Shown: in pieces, positions 55,839 to 64,000 of the stretch
Numbering within the stretch: the first letter of the stretch is position 1
How the letters are laid out: each line of letters opens with the position of its first letter
Source of the DNA: Trichomonas vaginalis G3
Taxonomy: Eukaryota; Parabasalia; Trichomonadida; Trichomonadidae
DNA length: 64,000 nucleotides
Assembly: GCF_026262505.1 (NCBI RefSeq)
Contig: NC_067203.1
Location: forward strand, 22,673,411 to 22,737,410
Reading direction: 5' to 3'
The notes under the pieces: generated by a model
What the model was told of the DNA's origin: nothing
The model's database searches: none
What the model saw: the letters and a program-made list of their open reading frames with translations, nothing else
Made by a program: the position numbers and the translations under genes

Positions 55839-56585
55839 CAATATGTACAAACAAGTCTACTAATACATAATAAACACATATTCTATTAGAAGAAAGATCT
55901 ATTCTTATTTATTATTTTATCTATATAAAAATCATTAAATCACATTATGCTTTAGTTTCTAACGATGACTCTTCCTTTGTTCATTATCAATATGCATTTA
56001 CAAGTCAATTAATACCTAATAAACACATATATTATTTGAAGAAAGATCAAATTTTATTATGTTATAAAATATAATTTTTTATCTATATAAAAATCATTAA
56101 ATCACATTACTTTTAGTTTCAAACGATGACCCTTCCTTTGTCCATTATCAATATGTATAAACAAGTCAACTAATATATAATAAACACATATACTATTAGA
56201 AGAAAGATCAATTATTATTTTAAAAAATATAATTTTTTATCTATATAAAAATCATTAAATCACATTATGTTTGGTTTCTAAAGATATTCTTCCTTTGTTC
56301 ATTATCAATATGTATAAACAAGTCAACTAATATATAATAAACACATATACTATTAGAAGAAAGATCAATTATTATTTTAAAAAATATAATTTTTTATCTA
56401 TATAAAAATCATTAAATCACATTATGTTTGGTTTCTAAAGATATTCTTCCTTTGTTCATTATCAATATGTATAAACAAGTCAACTAATATATAATAAACA
56501 CATATACTATTAGAAGAAAGATCAATTATTATTTTAAAAAATATAATTTTTTATCTATATAAAAATCATTAAATCACATTATGTT
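55839..56585. repeat. Tandem array of about 157-bp units derived from the neighbouring gene's 3' end
   Basis: About five units (CTATATAAAAATCATTAAAT boxes at 55921, 56083, 56241, 56398 and 56555). Each repeats a decayed copy of the last codons and downstream flank of the kinase-like gene that ends at 56586. The Polinton-like element lies inside one unit; further copies are at 47480-47572 and 43.7-44.3 kb. Confidence 0.8.
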
Positions 56586-58258
56586 TTAGTTTCTAACAAC
56601 GAATCTTCCGTTGCTCATAATCAGGGCCTCACCAGTCTCAGTGTCAGTTGTTTCAGCGAAGTCCGTGAGAGTTAGTTCGACAGGGTCAGCCTCAGTCTCA
56701 GTTGCCTCCTGTTCTTCATTCGAGTCATCGTTAATTTTCTGTTCGATGAAGAAAGGCGAAACTCTGTTGTGAGGAGGAACAGGAACAGGAGGAGTGGTCA
56801 AATCCATGCCGTCATCCTCTTGTATGTCGACATTTCCAAGCAACATTGTTCCGTACGAGTTGAAACTGATGTCGTTTCCGCCCTGTGAATCTCTGAAAAC
56901 TTTGTCAGGACTTGGCAAACTTTCGAGCAAATCCTGGAGAGAATGTGAAAGTGTTTGCTCTTCACCTGTAACGAGATCTGCTGATCCTCCTGTAGTTAAC
57001 ATCGATATGGCCTTGAGGGTCTTAGCTTTGGACGTCATTTTCTGTTTGCGACGTTTCCAAATCATATCGAGAAATGTTAATTTTTCTGTTTTCGGATCAA
57101 ACATCGATTGTCTTCCTTCGAGTTTTTTGAGGTAGGAAAAGAGGGTTTGGTGCATTGTTTCGATGGATCTGTCGATGTTTCTGTTGTCTATCTTAGGAAT
57201 AAGGTGTTCTGAAGCTCCTTTTGAAAGACTTGACTGAACAGATCTGATTGCATCGAAATTAGAGATGTATTTGTTCTGTCCTGGGTCTGTGGTCATGTAT
57301 TTAGCACGGACAGCAAATCTCTGACGATGGAAATCCTCTTTCTTGATGTAAATAAGGAAAGGAACGACATTTGGAAATGATGAAACGACTTTCATCAAAA
57401 CATTGACACTTAAGTGGACACCTTCAACAATAAGTGAGGATCTGGACTCAACGAAGCTGGCTACGACCTTCATAAGCTCTTCGCCGACTAAATCTGACTG
57501 AGCATTGTAACCTTTAATGCACTGCGTGTTAGTAAGTTAAAAATAAACTGCCAAAGGAAACGTATTGCTTCCAATGGCATTAAAAAGATACATACTCTCT
57601 CTTCTTCCGGTAATTTATGTTCCGGATCAACAATATCACCGCATTCGTAGGTTGAATAGTGTAAAATCGGATACTTGTCTTTAGGATATATCGTGCGCAT
57701 TGCATGACGAATTGAATCTGTTGAAATAATATGAGATACAGACATACGGCTCGCAAGGAGTGAAGCAATCGTAGATTTTCCTGTACCAGGGGCACCAGAG
57801 AGGAGAATAATGAAGAATCTTCGCTCCTCAATGAAGTCCAATGCAAGACGGAAATCAACAGAATATCGAATTTTCCTAAATTGATGGACATAGAGCGATG
57901 CACATACGAGACGATGGAATTCATTTCGCGTGAGAATTATAAATTGATGAGAACACGAGCGTTTGTCTTGAAAAATTTTCTTTTCGGTATGTAATAATTC
58001 TTGTGCTTGTTCATCTGTGCTCCTTTCAAGGAAAGAAAAGATCCAGTCACTCAATGAAGCATCAAGTGGCATCTGACAGCCCATAATCCTAAACACATTC
58101 GCTATTTGTGTTCGTGTATAAGGTCTAAAGAAGTTCCTTTGATTTGGATCATGCGATGGAACCGGATCATTCTTGAAAAGGATTTCCAGATAACCATCGA
58201 CGATTGTGTAAATCGTCTTGATCTCGCGGAATTTCGCTTGCATAGGGGGTGAATACAT
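56586..58258 (-). CDS. LPA1 / 2-phosphoglycerate-kinase-like P-loop kinase, with one intron
   Basis: Two exons: 57596-58258 (221 codons from MYSPPMQAKFREI) and 56586-57521 (311 codons), joined in phase 0 across a 74-bp intron, about 532 residues. The N-terminal helical region resembles that of archaeal 2-phosphoglycerate kinases. Walker A is SGAPGTGKST at about 157-166, followed by ISTDSIRHAMR and the LHYSTYECG segment. Exon 2 begins CIKGYNAQSDLVGEEL and goes on with LIVEGVHLS, RFAVRAKYMT and LIPKIDNRNIDRSI, all hallmarks of the eukaryotic LPA1 family linked to inositol-phosphate metabolism in plants. The last 170 residues are low-complexity and acidic. An in-frame ATG 36 codons further upstream exists, but the conserved part starts at MYSPP. 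Substrate here unknown. Confidence 0.85.
57522..57595 (-). other. Spliceosomal intron, 74 bp
   Basis: On the minus strand it starts GTATGT and ends ACTAACACGCAG, matching the trichomonad 5' splice site and the fused branch point / 3' splice site (ACTAACACACAG) at all but one base. Removing it joins PEEER to CIKGYNAQS in frame, giving the conserved GY-x-AQS segment of the LPA1 family. Left in, translation stops soon after. Confidence 0.88.
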
Positions 58259-58637
58259 TTTTTTTTCTATCGTTGTTTTTTGCGTCAATTTTTTTTTGAC
58301 ACAAAAAAGAAAAGATTTGGGTTGATTGGTTTTTATATGGAAAACAAAAATGACATAACCACACACTTTAAATCACAATATATACAGTATAATATTGTTA
58401 TCTTCTGATTATTCGCAAATTCACTTTTCGTTTGAATGATAATTTAAATGCATAAAATAACAGCACAGAAACTTTTATTTTAGCTCCTATCTAGTTAGAG
58501 CTCTATTCCATGGTGAAAAAATAAAAGTGAATTACATAATGACATATGATTAAAAAAGTATATTGACTTTATAGTATTAATGTAGAAAAATAAATAAGGA
58601 ATAGTGAACAAACATTTTAGTCGACTAATAGGACAAT
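58259..58637. other. Intergenic spacer
   Basis: AT-rich gap between two minus-strand genes; it holds the promoter of the kinase-like gene and the 3' end of the ankyrin gene. The T/A runs just before MYSPP contain TCAAAAAA-like words but no clear initiator. Confidence 0.5.
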
Positions 58638-59567
58638 TCATTTATTGTTGCTGAGAGAATCTATTGTTGCGTAAAGGTTATTAATCGTCTCCTTAAGGGT
58701 ATTAATATTTTCGCGGATTTCTTCAACAGATTCCTCACTAGCTGGTATTTCATCGCATGGACATTTCGGCTTGCTTGGTTTGGTGAGATATTTGGCAATA
58801 AGAGTTTCTATAGGATCTAACTCTGCTTTGGTAAGCTTTTCTGCCAATTCATTATGATTATATAATTTTGCAAGTTCTGCTGGAGTTTGCTCTTTATCAT
58901 TAAGTACATTCACATCAGGCATAACAGACATTAAGATCTGGCACATGTCCCAATCATTGCGGTATGTGGCGATATGGAGTGGAGTGTTGCCGCTGACTGT
59001 TTTATGAAGACAATCAGCAGGAAGTATGGAAGATTCATCAATGACTGGTGTATTTTTGAATAAAATTCTGTTTCCTTCTAAGTCAAATTCTGGTTGGATG
59101 AAATTTTGAGTTAAAAGTAAAGCTTGTCCATGTCTGCTATACGAAACTGCGATATTTAATGCAGTGAGACTAATATCTTTTGATAAAACTGATTGTATTG
59201 GAAAATCTACATTAGTTTGAACAAATTCAGTTTTAAGTAAGATTTGCATGCATCTCGGATCTTCAATAATTGCAGCATAATGTATAGGAGCCCATCCATT
59301 GCAGCATATTGATAAATCTGGATGAAGATTTTCGATGAAGTAATATAAAACATCGCTTTTTTCACATGCAATAGCAAAAATAACTGGTGTTGGATCAATT
59401 AATTCCGGAAATACTCTTTTCAAATGAATATTTTGAACAGGAACTTTATGATGAATCATTAATTTTCTATTAACATCAATTGACGTAAGTTGAAGCTGTT
59501 CTATCATTTTTAAATCACCTTCTTGTATTGCTTTAATTAAAGACTCTTCAAAAGCATATAAACTCAT
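58638..59567 (-). CDS. Ankyrin-repeat protein
   Basis: 309 residues with about five ankyrin repeats. Clearest are CNGWAPIHYAAIIEDPRCMQ (about 88-107) and SGNTPLHIATYRNDWDMCQI (about 190-209); others are degenerate. An acidic, Cys-containing linker (KPKCPCDEIPASEE) leads into a C-terminal coiled coil (ENINTLKETINNLYATIDSL). No signal peptide. A TCACATTT initiator lies 26 bases upstream on the minus strand. It shares a 136-bp divergent promoter with the hydrolase-like gene. Likely a cytosolic scaffold; partner unknown. Confidence 0.85.
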   Translation of the reverse strand: MSLYAFEESLIKAIQEGDLKMIEQLQLTSIDVNRKLMIHHKVPVQNIHLKRVFPELIDPTPVIFAIACEKSDVLYYFIENLHPDLSICCNGWAPIHYAAIIEDPRCMQILLKTEFVQTNVDFPIQSVLSKDISLTALNIAVSYSRHGQALLLTQNFIQPEFDLEGNRILFKNTPVIDESSILPADCLHKTVSGNTPLHIATYRNDWDMCQILMSVMPDVNVLNDKEQTPAELAKLYNHNELAEKLTKAELDPIETLIAKYLTKPSKPKCPCDEIPASEESVEEIRENINTLKETINNLYATIDSLSNNK

Positions 59568-59587
59568 CGAAAGTTTTTTTAGAGAAA

Positions 59588-59595
59588 AAATGTGA
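59588..59595 (-). promoter_or_regulatory. Initiator of the ankyrin gene at 58638-59567
   Basis: TCACATTT on the minus strand, fitting TCA(+1)Y-W, with its A 26 bases upstream of the ATG. Confidence 0.55.
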
Positions 59596-59687
59596 CAAAA
59601 ATTGAACTCGAAAAAATTAAATTATCAAAAAATACTTTTTACAAAGTCCTTGATAACAAATCCTCTTGCTATTTAATTTATAAACGT

Positions 59688-59695
59688 TCACTTTT
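59688..59695 (+). promoter_or_regulatory. Initiator of the hydrolase-like gene
   Basis: TCACTTTT, exact trichomonad initiator, with its A 14 bases before the ATG at 59704. Confirms that start. Confidence 0.7.
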
Positions 59696-59703
59696 TTGCA
59701 CAA

Positions 59704-60774
59704 ATGGAAAACAATCAATTTGAAGATATGATTGAGTTTGCAAAGAAAATTTGCCAGACTACTATCATCGGTAACAATTTATCATTCCTTTACGAGAATA
59801 TTACACCAGAATTCCGCGAAAAACTTACAATTGCAGAAATCGGTCGTCGCTTAGCTACAATGGAAGGTGAACATGGCACATTTACAAAAGTGGGAGATGC
59901 CACAACTCCAAATCCAAGTACAAAAGATGAAGGATTTTACATATTTGATGTTTCAGTATTTATCAACAAAAACGAATGGTTTGCAACATTTTCAATGAAT
60001 ATGGATCATAAAATTAACGGATTAGAGTTTAGTCGCCATCCATTTTACATTGCTGCTTCTTATTTCAATCCTCACAAGGTTTTGATTCAAGATCTATCAG
60101 AAACACCACTTATTAGATACGTTAAACCAGCTTTAAGAAATTCTTCCACATTACCAATGGCAATTCTCGTTCATACAGCAGTTTCTTTAGATGTCGACGG
60201 TCATTTAGGCATTAGATATCCATTCCGTGATTTTGAGTACATTGCACAGAAGAAGGTTGGTTTTATTAAGCCAGATTATCGCAATTTTAGCAGTAATGAT
60301 CCAATTGTCGATATGGCCAAATTGTGCATCAATTTGACATCAGAATTACCAGAAACATCATCGATATTCTTGATTTTACACGGTTTCGCTTCTATTTTCC
60401 TTCCACAAATATTAAGTTCTTCTCCACATCCAATTGCCGGCGCTGTTTTAGTTAATCCTGCTTGGGAAGCTATTCCTGGCTCAGGACTCCAGAATATGAC
60501 TCCTGAAAAAGTTCCTCAAAACTTACCAATGTTAATTATTGGCTGTGGAAGAGACCAAGTTATGATTCCTGACCATTGGAAGATGTGGAAAGATACAGCT
60601 AAGAATGGTGACTCAAAATGGGTCGAACTCGCTGATCATTTCTTGATGGACGCAGATATAATTCCAACAGCAGAGAATGACTTGTATATGAAGGTAGAAA
60701 AGCATGTTAATGAAGATGCCCTTGACCTTATTAATAGATGGATTTTAGAACACTCTCCATCTCAAGAAAATTGA
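59704..60774 (+). CDS. DUF3887-like / alpha-beta-hydrolase-fold protein, probably non-catalytic
   Basis: 356 residues. The first 110 or so resemble the DUF3887-type domain (helical start, then IFDVSVFINKNEWFATFSMN). The rest follows an alpha/beta hydrolase: ILVHTAVSLDVDGHLGIRYP where catalytic members have VHGSG..DRD, PFRDFEYIAQKKVGFIKPDY, then ILHGFASIF where the G-H-S-x-G nucleophile elbow should be, GCGRDQVMIPDH (acid strand) and LADHFLMD (histidine loop). The nucleophile Ser and the oxyanion HG are altered, so activity is doubtful; it could bind ligands instead. No signal peptide. Divergent from the ankyrin gene. Confidence 0.7.
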   Translation: MENNQFEDMIEFAKKICQTTIIGNNLSFLYENITPEFREKLTIAEIGRRLATMEGEHGTFTKVGDATTPNPSTKDEGFYIFDVSVFINKNEWFATFSMNMDHKINGLEFSRHPFYIAASYFNPHKVLIQDLSETPLIRYVKPALRNSSTLPMAILVHTAVSLDVDGHLGIRYPFRDFEYIAQKKVGFIKPDYRNFSSNDPIVDMAKLCINLTSELPETSSIFLILHGFASIFLPQILSSSPHPIAGAVLVNPAWEAIPGSGLQNMTPEKVPQNLPMLIIGCGRDQVMIPDHWKMWKDTAKNGDSKWVELADHFLMDADIIPTAENDLYMKVEKHVNEDALDLINRWILEHSPSQEN

Positions 60775-61116
60775 ATTTCCTAAAAATAGACTGTTAAATT
60801 ATATTAAAATAAAAATATTTACTCATAACTTGTATTTTTAATGAAGGATAAGAGTTCTAAAACCCAAACATAAAGACGTTTATTTTTTGTGTCATTTTTT
60901 TTTGGACATTTAATTTCAAAAATAAGTTGTAAAACAATATCAACGAAAGACATATAAACAATATTTCCATAAATCTTAAAACTCTTTCGCAATTTCATCT
61001 CATTGACAAACAAAGACAATAAAGTAAGGCTATTTCATTTGTGGAAATTCATTGTATATGATTAGTAAAAGCGATAAATCAATAAATAGATATTTAGTAG
61101 AAAAAAAAAATCAATT
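60775..61116. other. Convergent intergenic spacer
   Basis: AT-rich 342-bp gap between convergent genes. Nothing recognisable beyond likely poly(A) regions. Confidence 0.5.
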
Positions 61117-61731
61117 CTAGCAACAACCTTTCTTCTTATCCTTTAGCTGAAGATGAACCTTTTCCTTAACTGGCTCGTTAGCCTGGAAAATTGTGGAGTA
61201 GCAATTAGCGGCAGATTCGAAAAGATTGCGAACGCCATTTCCTGTTTTCGCTGAAGTAACAAGGAAAGCCTTAGCATTTTGCTTGGCAACCATTTCATTA
61301 CCGATATTATTGAGTTTTAATGTTTCTTCATTGTTGATTGTATCTCCTTTTGTAGCAACAATATATATAAGGCAATCTGGGACTTCCTGTCTAACTCTAG
61401 CAATCCAGTTATCAACATTTGTAATTCCAGATTCATAATTATCATTAGGTGTTGGTTCGAAGCATACGAAAGCAACTTGAGATTCTCTGTAAAACATTTG
61501 AGAAATAGTTTGGAATCTTTCCTGGCCAGCTGTATCCCAAATTTGAAGTTCTACCTTCTTTCCACCTCCGACTTCAATAGTGGCGTTGCAAGATGCTGGA
61601 GCAACGGTTGGTAAAGCTTGATTTTCGAAAGGATTATCGAAAAAAGCACTAACCAAGCTGGTCTTTCCGACACCACTTGATCCTACAAGAATAACTTTAA
61701 TGGTATAATCAGCATCGCCTTCGATCTCCAT
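61117..61731 (-). CDS. Rab-family small GTPase
   Basis: 204 residues with a complete G domain: P-loop GSSGVGKTS (residues 17-25), switch I Thr in ALPTVAPAS, WDTAGQERFQ (about 65-74), and SAKTGNG for the G5 loop. The G4 loop is ATKGD instead of the usual N-K-x-D, so base recognition may be weaker or unusual. The end KDKKKGCC is a double-cysteine geranylgeranylation signal, so it acts on membranes in vesicle traffic. A TCATAAGA initiator-like word is 16-18 bases before the ATG. Trichomonads have very many Rabs; the subfamily cannot be fixed from here. Confidence 0.92.
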   Translation of the reverse strand: MEIEGDADYTIKVILVGSSGVGKTSLVSAFFDNPFENQALPTVAPASCNATIEVGGGKKVELQIWDTAGQERFQTISQMFYRESQVAFVCFEPTPNDNYESGITNVDNWIARVRQEVPDCLIYIVATKGDTINNEETLKLNNIGNEMVAKQNAKAFLVTSAKTGNGVRNLFESAANCYSTIFQANEPVKEKVHLQLKDKKKGCC

Positions 61732-61741
61732 TGTGAAAAAA

Positions 61742-61749
61742 TCTTATGA
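61742..61749 (-). promoter_or_regulatory. Initiator-like element of the Rab gene
   Basis: TCATAAGA on the minus strand, its A about 16 bases before the ATG at 61731. Fits TCA-Y-W; a second TCACA word touches the ATG itself. Confidence 0.5.
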
Positions 61750-63135
61750 ATCGATGCTATCGTTATTTTGTAAATTCGCTTTTTTATCGTCGTGGCTCAA
61801 TAACTTTGGTTTTCTTTATGGTATTGTTTTACGATTACGTTATTTGATTGTTGTTCCCGTTTCAAATCAAATTTTCCAGCTTTTTAACGAGATTTCAAGT
61901 TTTGACCGAGGAGTTTGGCCAAAATTCTTTGGTCATGTTTTTTGTTCGATGAAGTTTGATTAACAAAGTTTCCCACTTTCTGAATTCTCAAACCACTAAT
62001 AAAATTTCGTAATAAAAATCCAACGGTTTTTTGAAAAAATAATCAAACTCATAATGATCGGGTTATTTAGCAATTTGAAGAGAACCATCGAAATAGAATA
62101 CTTCATTGCCATTTACACACTTTAGTTTTCACGTAGATTTCCTAAGTTTATGAGAATTTAACTCAATTTCTTACAATTTTCAATTCAATCTTCTATTTTT
62201 ACCATATTTTTCACCATGATAGGCAATCTATTGTTATACTGATCTTATTTGCAAGAACCATTCAATAATAAAATACTATATATTACTTAAATATCTCATA
62301 TGAAAGTTATTTCATTAAAAATGCGAATGTAATCAGAGCACATGCCATAAAAAGTCAGTAATGCCTATGTATCATGTATATTTCTCAATTATAAAAGTTT
62401 TAAGCATGACCTTGATATATAGAATTTCCTTTAGGCTGATTTGAATCACCTATTAATTTTTCTTCATGTTGGTTTGAATCACAAATCATTTTCTTTTGCT
62501 TAACATGATATTAACATATAAATTTTATGTTCTGTTAGTTTTGAGAAATGTCATATATGAACTATGATGCTGAGATCCAGTTACACTATAAGTGCTTACA
62601 TGATCTTCTTAAATATTATTTTCTCAATAAATTGAAAATTTTCAAATGAATTTTTTATTAAGTATTCCAAAATTTAAGAAGTTACATATGCGAGAGGTAT
62701 AAATTTATATCTCAGAAAATCCCGAATCGGAAAATGCAAAAAAAGATTTCTTCATCGAAATTCATCTTGCTTATGTTCCTAATGCCATATAAAACAATGA
62801 TATTATAATTGGACATATTTTTAGAGGTTTATTGTTTTACTTTTCAAAATAATCGATTATCCGGTAGATGAATATTTTGTTAACTTTTGACACGAAGTTT
62901 GAAATTATTACCTACACATATAGATAATACTTTCTCTCTCATTGACTTATCCATTCAATTTTCTGAGATTTACCGATTTCATAGAAAAATCGAAATCACG
63001 GTAGAGCATTACAATTTTTTCAAAATTTCTTCATAACAAAATTATGAGAAAGTTGCTGCACATATATCATTAAACATTTTAAACCACTTCTTTCTTAAAA
63101 ATAAAAACTCATTGAAAAAAATAATTTTTAGCGCA
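61750..63135. other. AT-rich intergenic region
   Basis: About 1.4 kb, no gene, repeat or RNA recognised. A TCATTGAA word at 63109-63116 may be the initiator of the next gene. Confidence 0.5.
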
Positions 63136-64000
63136 ATGATCTTTTACCTCTTCCTTTTTTCCTTATCAATAAATCCACTGAATGCAATGTTTTCTGGACT
63201 CTCAAGAACAGAACAAGAACTTCAGTTTGTTGATTATGACAATATTCAACAAGATCTTGAAGCTGATGGCAGAATTGATACAGCAATTTCATTCGAAACA
63301 TTAGTAACTGGTACGAGAACATCCAGAAGTTACTGGAAATCACTAGTTAAAATCACAAATTCGAAGTTTCAGGATTGTTTTGCATTTGGCGTCGCTCTCA
63401 CATTTGGCTCTGGTGGCGCAGTATATGCACAGCAATCATGCTTATATATCCTCGAATCATCTTTTAATTCAAATAAAGCCGCTACGGGCGGATCCATTGC
63501 CGTTGTTAACTCAAGAAGCGTTGTAGAACAAGCTACATTTACATTTGATATTGCATATCAAAGAGCTGGCTCATTCTACGCCATATCATCTGATCAACTT
63601 TCAGAGGTTGATTCCGATGATGCTGTTATTTCACCGATTAATGAGATCTCAATGATTGATTCCTCTTTCTTCATGTGCCAGTCCAACGAACTATACGGTG
63701 CGGCCTACATCTACGGATCCACAAATACATATTTGCATAATGTCAGGTTCGAGAAATGCACAGCCAAAGCTCCATGCGGTGCCATTGCCATTTCAGAGAG
63801 TACAGCTTTCATTGATAGCTGCAAGTTCTTAGGCAATGCTTGCAATGTTCTACCGGACATTCCAAATGAGATCAACACTTTCAAATCGAAGATGATTAAC
63901 AAGCAAAAAGGTATCCCATCAGGTGGTGGTGCCATCATCTTCAGTTGCATTGACCAATCGAAACAGTTAGTTTCCCAAAATTGCTGTTTCAACGGAAATG
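63136..64000 (+). CDS. Pmp-like (polymorphic-membrane-protein-like) beta-helix surface protein, cut by window edge
   Basis: An open frame from ATG 63136 runs to the end of the window (288 codons so far). It begins with a signal peptide, MIFYLFLFSLSINPLNAMFS. The body shows the short repeats of the trichomonad Pmp family: GG-A-hydrophobic turns (SGGAVYA, TGGSIAV, CGAIAIS, GGGAIIF) and F-x-x-N strands (SSFNSNKA, CKFLGN), with scattered cysteines. These give a right-handed parallel beta-helix on secreted or surface proteins implicated in host contact (family knowledge). Base composition is clearly less AT-rich than its surroundings. Any membrane anchor lies beyond the edge. Confidence 0.8.
   Translation, partial: MIFYLFLFSLSINPLNAMFSGLSRTEQELQFVDYDNIQQDLEADGRIDTAISFETLVTGTRTSRSYWKSLVKITNSKFQDCFAFGVALTFGSGGAVYAQQSCLYILESSFNSNKAATGGSIAVVNSRSVVEQATFTFDIAYQRAGSFYAISSDQLSEVDSDDAVISPINEISMIDSSFFMCQSNELYGAAYIYGSTNTYLHNVRFEKCTAKAPCGAIAISESTAFIDSCKFLGNACNVLPDIPNEINTFKSKMINKQKGIPSGGGAIIFSCIDQSKQLVSQNCCFNGN

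Noticed and set aside
55660-55863. 67-codon frame in the right terminal repeat
   Set aside because: Lies within the inverted repeat and runs past the element end into the array; no equivalent selection seen in the left repeat.

Overview
The window looks like nuclear DNA of a parabasalid protist, most likely Trichomonas vaginalis or a close relative. The evidence is AT-rich spacers, single-exon genes with TCA-Y-W initiators just upstream of the ATG, large surface and repeat families (BspA-like leucine-rich proteins, ankyrin proteins, a Pmp-like beta-helix protein), Tvmar1-type mariner copies, a Polinton/Maverick-type element, and one short intron with the parabasalid GTATGT / ACTAACACGCAG signals. 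Species assignment is inference from these families, not from a database match.

Layout. 0.1-1.4 kb: a GT61-type glycosyltransferase (minus). 2.5-33.0 kb: one host ankyrin gene cut twice, first by a 27.6-kb palindromic element (3504-31139, 5-bp ATATT target duplication) and then by a whole mariner (31335-32638, TA duplication). Taking out either insertion with one target copy leaves the ankyrin reading frame open, for 515 codons in all. 33-35.6 kb: spacer with an ankyrin relic. 35.6-42.1 kb: two divergent BspA-like LRR genes, each with one frame break. 42.1-47.6 kb: a graveyard of TIR-bounded elements and a decayed repeat array. 47.6-55.8 kb: a shortened Polinton/Maverick relative with about 387-bp terminal inverted repeats and a 6-bp CAATAT duplication. 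55.8-56.6 kb: a roughly 157-bp tandem array grown from the 3' end of the next gene. 56.6-63 kb: ordinary host genes (LPA1/2-phosphoglycerate-kinase-like gene with an intron, ankyrin protein, alpha/beta-hydrolase-like protein, Rab-type GTPase). 63.1 kb to the edge: the start of a Pmp-like secreted/surface protein.

The main novelty is the palindromic element. Each arm carries, from outside inward: a 94-codon gene, an 80-codon gene, a 63-bp minisatellite, a D5/SF3-type helicase, its partner ORF, a divergent NUMOD4-HNH endonuclease, and kilobases of 25-bp repeats studded with about 30 copies of a structured motif centred on AGATCT. I see no transposase, integrase, polymerase or capsid gene. A 58-bp block in each arm recurs twice in the Polinton-like element, and gene starts of the two elements share a T-rich...AAATGA context. 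My inference is that the two elements share replication or transcription factors, and the palindromic one may depend on Polinton-type machinery.

Many right-arm genes and the central mariner differ from their sister copies by short indels. These may be real decay or unpolished long-read errors, so broken/intact calls in 9-29 kb are provisional.
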